Assembly: GCA_009885665.1 (NCBI GenBank) | Contig: VFKI01000022.1 | Coordinates: forward strand, 1 to 8,730 | DNA: 8,730 nt | From: Gammaproteobacteria bacterium | GTDB lineage: Bacteria > Pseudomonadota > Gammaproteobacteria > DSM-16500 | Direction: 5' to 3' | Part shown: positions 5,737 to 8,730 of the stretch, piece after piece | Layout of the letters: each line of letters starts with the position of its first letter | How positions within the stretch are numbered: position 1 is the stretch's first letter | Made by a program: the position numbers and the translations under genes | Notes under the pieces: generated by a model | The model's input: the letters and a program-made list of their open reading frames with translations, nothing else | Database searches by the model: none | What the model was told of the DNA's origin: nothing

Positions 5737-7243
5737 TGTCGTCTTACTCTCACGCATTCAGTTCGGTATGACTGCACTGTATCATTTTCTATTCGTACCG
5801 CTCACCTTAGGTTTGTCTGTCTTGCTCGGCATTATGGAAACCGTTTATGTCATCACCGGCAAAGAAATTTGGCGGCAAATGACAAAGTTTTGGGGGATTT
5901 TATTTGGCATTAATTTTGCCATGGGCGTGGCGACTGGCATCACCATGGAATTCCAATTCGGCACAAACTGGGCGTATTACGCCCATTATGTCGGCGACAT
6001 TTTTGGCGTACCGCTCGCAATTGAAGGCATGATGGCCTTCTTCTTGGAAGCAACCTTTATCGGCTTATTTTTCTTTGGCTGGAAGCGCCTCTCCAAAGGC
6101 GCCCACCTCACCGTCACGTGGCTGGTCGCGCTGGGTTCCAACCTCTCCGCTTTATGGATTCTAATTGCCAATGGCTGGATGCAACATCCGGTTGGCGCCG
6201 CCTTTAATCCTGATACGTTACGCATGGAAGTCACCGATTTCGGCCAAGTGTTATTCAACCCCGTCGCACAAGCAAAATTCGTACATACCGTCAGCGCCGG
6301 CTATGTCACCGGCTCACTATTTGTTCTTGCCATCAGCGCTTTTTATTTATTACGCAATCGCAGCCATGCATTGGCGCGCCGTTCGTTTACCGTCGCCGCC
6401 GCATTTGGCTTGGCATCTGCACTATCCGTTGTGGTATTAGGCGATGAAAGTGGCTATCTCGCTGATATGAATCAACGCATGAAAATCGCCGCCATCGAAG
6501 GCATGTGGGAAACCGAAGCTGCGCCCGCCAGCTTAAATCTGATTGGTTTCCCCGATATGAAAACGCATACGACGCGCGACACCATACGCATTCCATGGTT
6601 ATTGGGTTTAATTGCGACGCGTTCCATCACGCAACCCGTGCTTGGCATTAATGAGTTAGTCAATGACGCTTATGCACGCATACACCATGGCATGCTCGCT
6701 TATGCCGCGTTGCAGCAAATCAAGCAAAGTCCTGGCGATACCGATGCGCGCAATACCTTGAAAACCTATGGCGATGATCTCGGTTATGGCTTATTACTCA
6801 AACGCTACACCGAGAATGTTACCGATGCGACCAACGCGCAAATTCAACAAGCGGCGTGGGATACCGTGCCAAATGTGCCGATCTTATTCTGGAGTTTCCG
6901 TGTCATGGTTGCCTGCGGCTTTTTCTTTATTGCCTTATTCATTACCGCGTTAGTCTTTACGTTTAAACAGCGCTTTGATCGACGTTGGTTTTTATGGTTA
7001 GCATTTTTAAGTTTTCCTTTACCCTGGATTGCGGCTGAAGCGGGTTGGGTCGTTGCGGAAATGGGTCGTCAACCCTGGGTCATTGAAGGTGTACTGCCCA
7101 CTTTCCTGGGTACATCAAGCAATACCACGGCTGCATTGTATACCAGTGTGGCTGGTTTCATTATTTTGTACAGCTTACTCGCCGCCGTTGAAATTTATTT
7201 GATGGTGAAATATGTGCGAATTGGCCCGGAAGGAGCGCATTAA
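5723..7243 (+). CDS. cydA: Cytochrome bd ubiquinol oxidase subunit I (CydA)
   Basis: CydA carries all three hemes of the bd oxidase and the quinol site; in the inner membrane it oxidises quinol and reduces O2 to water without pumping protons. From the ATG at 5723 it has 506 residues (E. coli CydA 522). Key residues are all present: His21 (E. coli His19, heme b595/d side), His188 (His186) and Met395 (Met393) for heme b558, Glu101 and Glu109 (Glu99, Glu107) of the proton path, Lys254 and Glu259 of the quinol site (Lys252, Glu257), and Glu446 before the signature GRQPW (448-452). The Q-loop is the long type, including GYGLLLKRYTENVTDA. The start at 5723 (MINPDVV) has GGA eight bases upstream and matches the family length; an ATG at 5714 would add three residues. 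It overlaps cydP by 14 bases and is followed by cydB after two bases. Confidence 0.97.
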   Translation: MINPDVVLLSRIQFGMTALYHFLFVPLTLGLSVLLGIMETVYVITGKEIWRQMTKFWGILFGINFAMGVATGITMEFQFGTNWAYYAHYVGDIFGVPLAIEGMMAFFLEATFIGLFFFGWKRLSKGAHLTVTWLVALGSNLSALWILIANGWMQHPVGAAFNPDTLRMEVTDFGQVLFNPVAQAKFVHTVSAGYVTGSLFVLAISAFYLLRNRSHALARRSFTVAAAFGLASALSVVVLGDESGYLADMNQRMKIAAIEGMWETEAAPASLNLIGFPDMKTHTTRDTIRIPWLLGLIATRSITQPVLGINELVNDAYARIHHGMLAYAALQQIKQSPGDTDARNTLKTYGDDLGYGLLLKRYTENVTDATNAQIQQAAWDTVPNVPILFWSFRVMVACGFFFIALFITALVFTFKQRFDRRWFLWLAFLSFPLPWIAAEAGWVVAEMGRQPWVIEGVLPTFLGTSSNTTAALYTSVAGFIILYSLLAAVEIYLMVKYVRIGPEGAH

Positions 7244-7245
7244 CC

Positions 7246-8385
7246 ATGCATTTACCACTAGATTATCCAAGCTTACGTGTCATTTGGTGGCTATTACTCG
7301 GCGTCTTACTCGCCGGATTTGCCATCATGGATGGTTTTGATTTGGGCGTCGCGATGTTATTACCTTATACCACACGTAATAATATCGAACGCCGTATTGC
7401 CATCAATACCGTGGGCCCAGTATGGGAAGGCAATCAAGTTTGGTTGATACTGGGCGCCGGCGCAATTTTTGCGGCGTGGCCAGACGTTTATGCCGTAACA
7501 TTTTCCGGCTTTTATTTTGCGATGTTAATGGTTTTGTTTGCCTTAATCATACGCCCAGTCGGATTTAAATATCGCAGTAAAATTGACAACACCGGCTGGC
7601 GCGCGTTATGGGACACCTGCCTTTTTATCAATGGCGTCGTGCCAGCATTAATTTTTGGTGTTGCCATTGGTAACGCGTTACAAGGCGTACCCTTCTATTT
7701 TGATAGTGATTTATTATCTTTTTATACCGGTAATTTGTGGGGCTTATTAAATCCTTTTGCTTTACTGTGCGGTTTAACCAGTGTGGCCATGCTCGCCATG
7801 CATGGTGCAATTTATCAGGCGGGTAAAACAGAAGGCGAAGTACGCGCACGTTCACGCCGCGCCGCACAAGTCGCTGCCCTTTTTACAATATTATTATTTG
7901 CCATCGGCGGAATTTGGCTAGCCAATTTCTTGCGCGGCTATGCGATTGTCAACGGCGACAGTCCCTATGGCGTTTCGAATCCTTTTCATAAACAAGTCAT
8001 TTTGCAAACGGGTGCATGGCTTGCCAACTATCGCCACTATCCACTCACCTTAGCTGCACCCATTGCCGGCTTGGCCGGCGCGCTACTCGCCTTTATTTTT
8101 ACACGTATGAACGCCATGCGATTGGCTTGGTTAGCAAGTGCTACCAGTATTGCGGGCATAATTGCGACGGTCGGCGTCAGTTTATTTCCCTTTATTTTAC
8201 CGTCATCCACCAATCCCAGCATGAGTTTAACCGTATGGGATGCGTCATCCAGTCAGTTAACTTTATTTATTATGTTAATTGCCGCCATTATTTTTGTCCC
8301 CATCGTGCTAACCTATACGGCTTGGGTCTATCGCGTCATGCGCGGCACGGTGACGGCTAAAGATATTGATGGCAATGCGTATTAA
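7246..8385 (+). CDS. cydB: Cytochrome bd ubiquinol oxidase subunit II (CydB)
   Basis: CydB is the second large membrane subunit of the bd oxidase; it binds no heme in E. coli but pairs with CydA and helps form the proton and oxygen channels. At 379 residues it has the same length as the E. coli protein and aligns throughout. Recognisable segments are MDGFDLGVAMLLP (28-40, with the conserved Asp29), PVWEGNQVWLI (about residue 60, where E. coli has Asp58 and this protein has Glu, a common substitution), FSGFYFAML, RPVGFKYRSKI, ALQGVPF, TGNLWGLLNPFALL and MFPFIMPSST-like SLFPFILPSST, then SLTVWDASSSQLTL. The ATG at 7246 has AAGGAG ten bases upstream, inside the end of cydA. Only two bases separate it from the cydA stop, so translation is probably coupled. 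Confidence 0.97.
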   Translation: MHLPLDYPSLRVIWWLLLGVLLAGFAIMDGFDLGVAMLLPYTTRNNIERRIAINTVGPVWEGNQVWLILGAGAIFAAWPDVYAVTFSGFYFAMLMVLFALIIRPVGFKYRSKIDNTGWRALWDTCLFINGVVPALIFGVAIGNALQGVPFYFDSDLLSFYTGNLWGLLNPFALLCGLTSVAMLAMHGAIYQAGKTEGEVRARSRRAAQVAALFTILLFAIGGIWLANFLRGYAIVNGDSPYGVSNPFHKQVILQTGAWLANYRHYPLTLAAPIAGLAGALLAFIFTRMNAMRLAWLASATSIAGIIATVGVSLFPFILPSSTNPSMSLTVWDASSSQLTLFIMLIAAIIFVPIVLTYTAWVYRVMRGTVTAKDIDGNAY

Positions 8386-8401
8386 TTTCATGAGGTAAAT
8401 C

Positions 8402-8509
8402 ATGTGGTATTTTGCTTGGATTTTAGGCACCGCGTTTGCCGGTACGTTAGCGATACTGTGCGCGCTGTGGTTTGAGTTAGCGCAGTATCGGCAGGAAAAT
8501 GATAGATAG
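8402..8509 (+). CDS. cydX: Cytochrome bd oxidase small subunit CydX
   Basis: A 35-residue protein begins MWYFAWILGT, identical over its first ten residues to E. coli CydX (37 residues) as I recall it, continues through one membrane helix (residues about 3-25) and ends in a polar tail ELAQYRQENDR. CydX binds CydA, and is needed to stabilise the hemes and for full oxidase activity in E. coli. GAGGT at 8392-8396 lies five bases before the ATG. The gene starts 16 bases after the cydB stop and completes the cydP-cydA-cydB-cydX operon. The gene is short enough to be missed by routine gene calling. The conserved Glu after the helix (ALWFE, compare ALALE in E. coli) is present. Confidence 0.95.
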   Translation: MWYFAWILGTAFAGTLAILCALWFELAQYRQENDR

Positions 8510-8521
8510 CAAACCTTTGCT
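8508..8521 (+). terminator. Weak hairpin at the end of cydX, possible terminator
   Basis: AGCAAA-CC-TTTGCT is a perfect 6-bp inverted repeat overlapping the cydX stop codon, followed by CATTATTTT. The 2-base loop is too tight and the stem is short, so termination here would be weak. It is listed because it is the first hairpin after the operon. Confidence 0.2.
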
Positions 8522-8668
8522 CATTATTTTCCTTGATATGAATCGAGCATATCACCTGTTGCCGACACCTATAAAAGCCTACCCTAATTTTATGGAGCAT
8601 TTGAACAGTTAGCAATCTGCTTAATAACCGGCATTCCAAGGATCTGTATTTTTTGTATAAATCGAGGC

Positions 8669-8728
8669 AAAAATGCGTTTTAAAGCGCAGTTTACACGCA
8701 AGTAAATGAGCATTTAAAACGCATTTTT
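8669..8728. terminator. Perfect 16-bp inverted repeat, possible bidirectional terminator
   Basis: AAAAATGCGTTTTAAA (8669-8684) is exactly repeated in reverse complement at 8713-8728, with a 28-base loop that itself contains TTTAC (8691-8695) and GTAAA (8702-8706). The outer ends are A5 and T5, so a transcript from either side would end in a U-run after the stem. It could end the cyd transcript, 160 bases past cydX, together with a converging gene beyond the window. The stem is AT-rich and the loop long for a classical terminator; a small mobile inverted-repeat element is the alternative. The window ends two bases later. Confidence 0.45.
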
Positions 8729-8730
8729 AA

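Noticed and set aside
8400..8639. Minus-strand open frame of 79 codons over cydX and the tail
   Set aside because: It overlaps cydX, which is clearly real on the plus strand, and its translation shows no recognisable features.

Overview
The window looks like a piece of a gammaproteobacterial chromosome of moderate GC content. FadD, CydA, CydB and CydX all align closely, as recalled, with their Escherichia coli counterparts. The CydP-type small gene ahead of cydA and the Lys/Asn-rich, two-module hypothetical protein on the left remind me of host-associated lineages such as Legionellales. That placement is inference, not shown by the sequence.

Left part (1-3563): an accessory region. Bases 1-383 hold no convincing gene, only short palindromes and a structured leader with a TATAAT box at 220-225. 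A 703-residue hypothetical protein (384-2495, +) follows, built from two diverged copies of one module plus low-complexity linkers. Converging on it from the minus strand are an unassigned lipoprotein (3563-3018) and a ribbon-helix-helix/HicB-like antitoxin-type protein (2889-2617). Two fragments of the 3' part of fadD lie between these genes (about 2936-3014 and 2491-2619). They are in scrambled order relative to the intact gene, and the neighbouring reading frames stop in or beside them. This is the clearest sign of past rearrangement in the window.

Middle (3593-5440, -): an intact long-chain acyl-CoA synthetase gene, fadD, preceded by tRNA-Pro(GGG). Only 46 bases separate the two and no terminator is visible, so fadD may be read from the tRNA promoter. 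The lipoprotein gene follows fadD after 29 bases.

Right part (5515-8509, +): a compact cytochrome bd quinol oxidase operon, cydP-cydA-cydB-cydX, with overlapping or nearly abutting genes. CydA and CydB form the catalytic core that reduces O2 to water with electrons from quinol. CydX and probably CydP are single-helix accessory subunits. The candidate promoter (TTGACA at 5515) carries a perfect palindrome in its spacer that could be an operator. The final 220 bases are non-coding and end in a perfect 16-bp inverted repeat. The two transcription units diverge from the 137-base gap between tRNA-Pro and cydP.

I did not find a defence system, CRISPR array, insertion sequence or other recognisably new multi-gene system. 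The most novel items are the 703-residue protein and the fadD-fragment mosaic.
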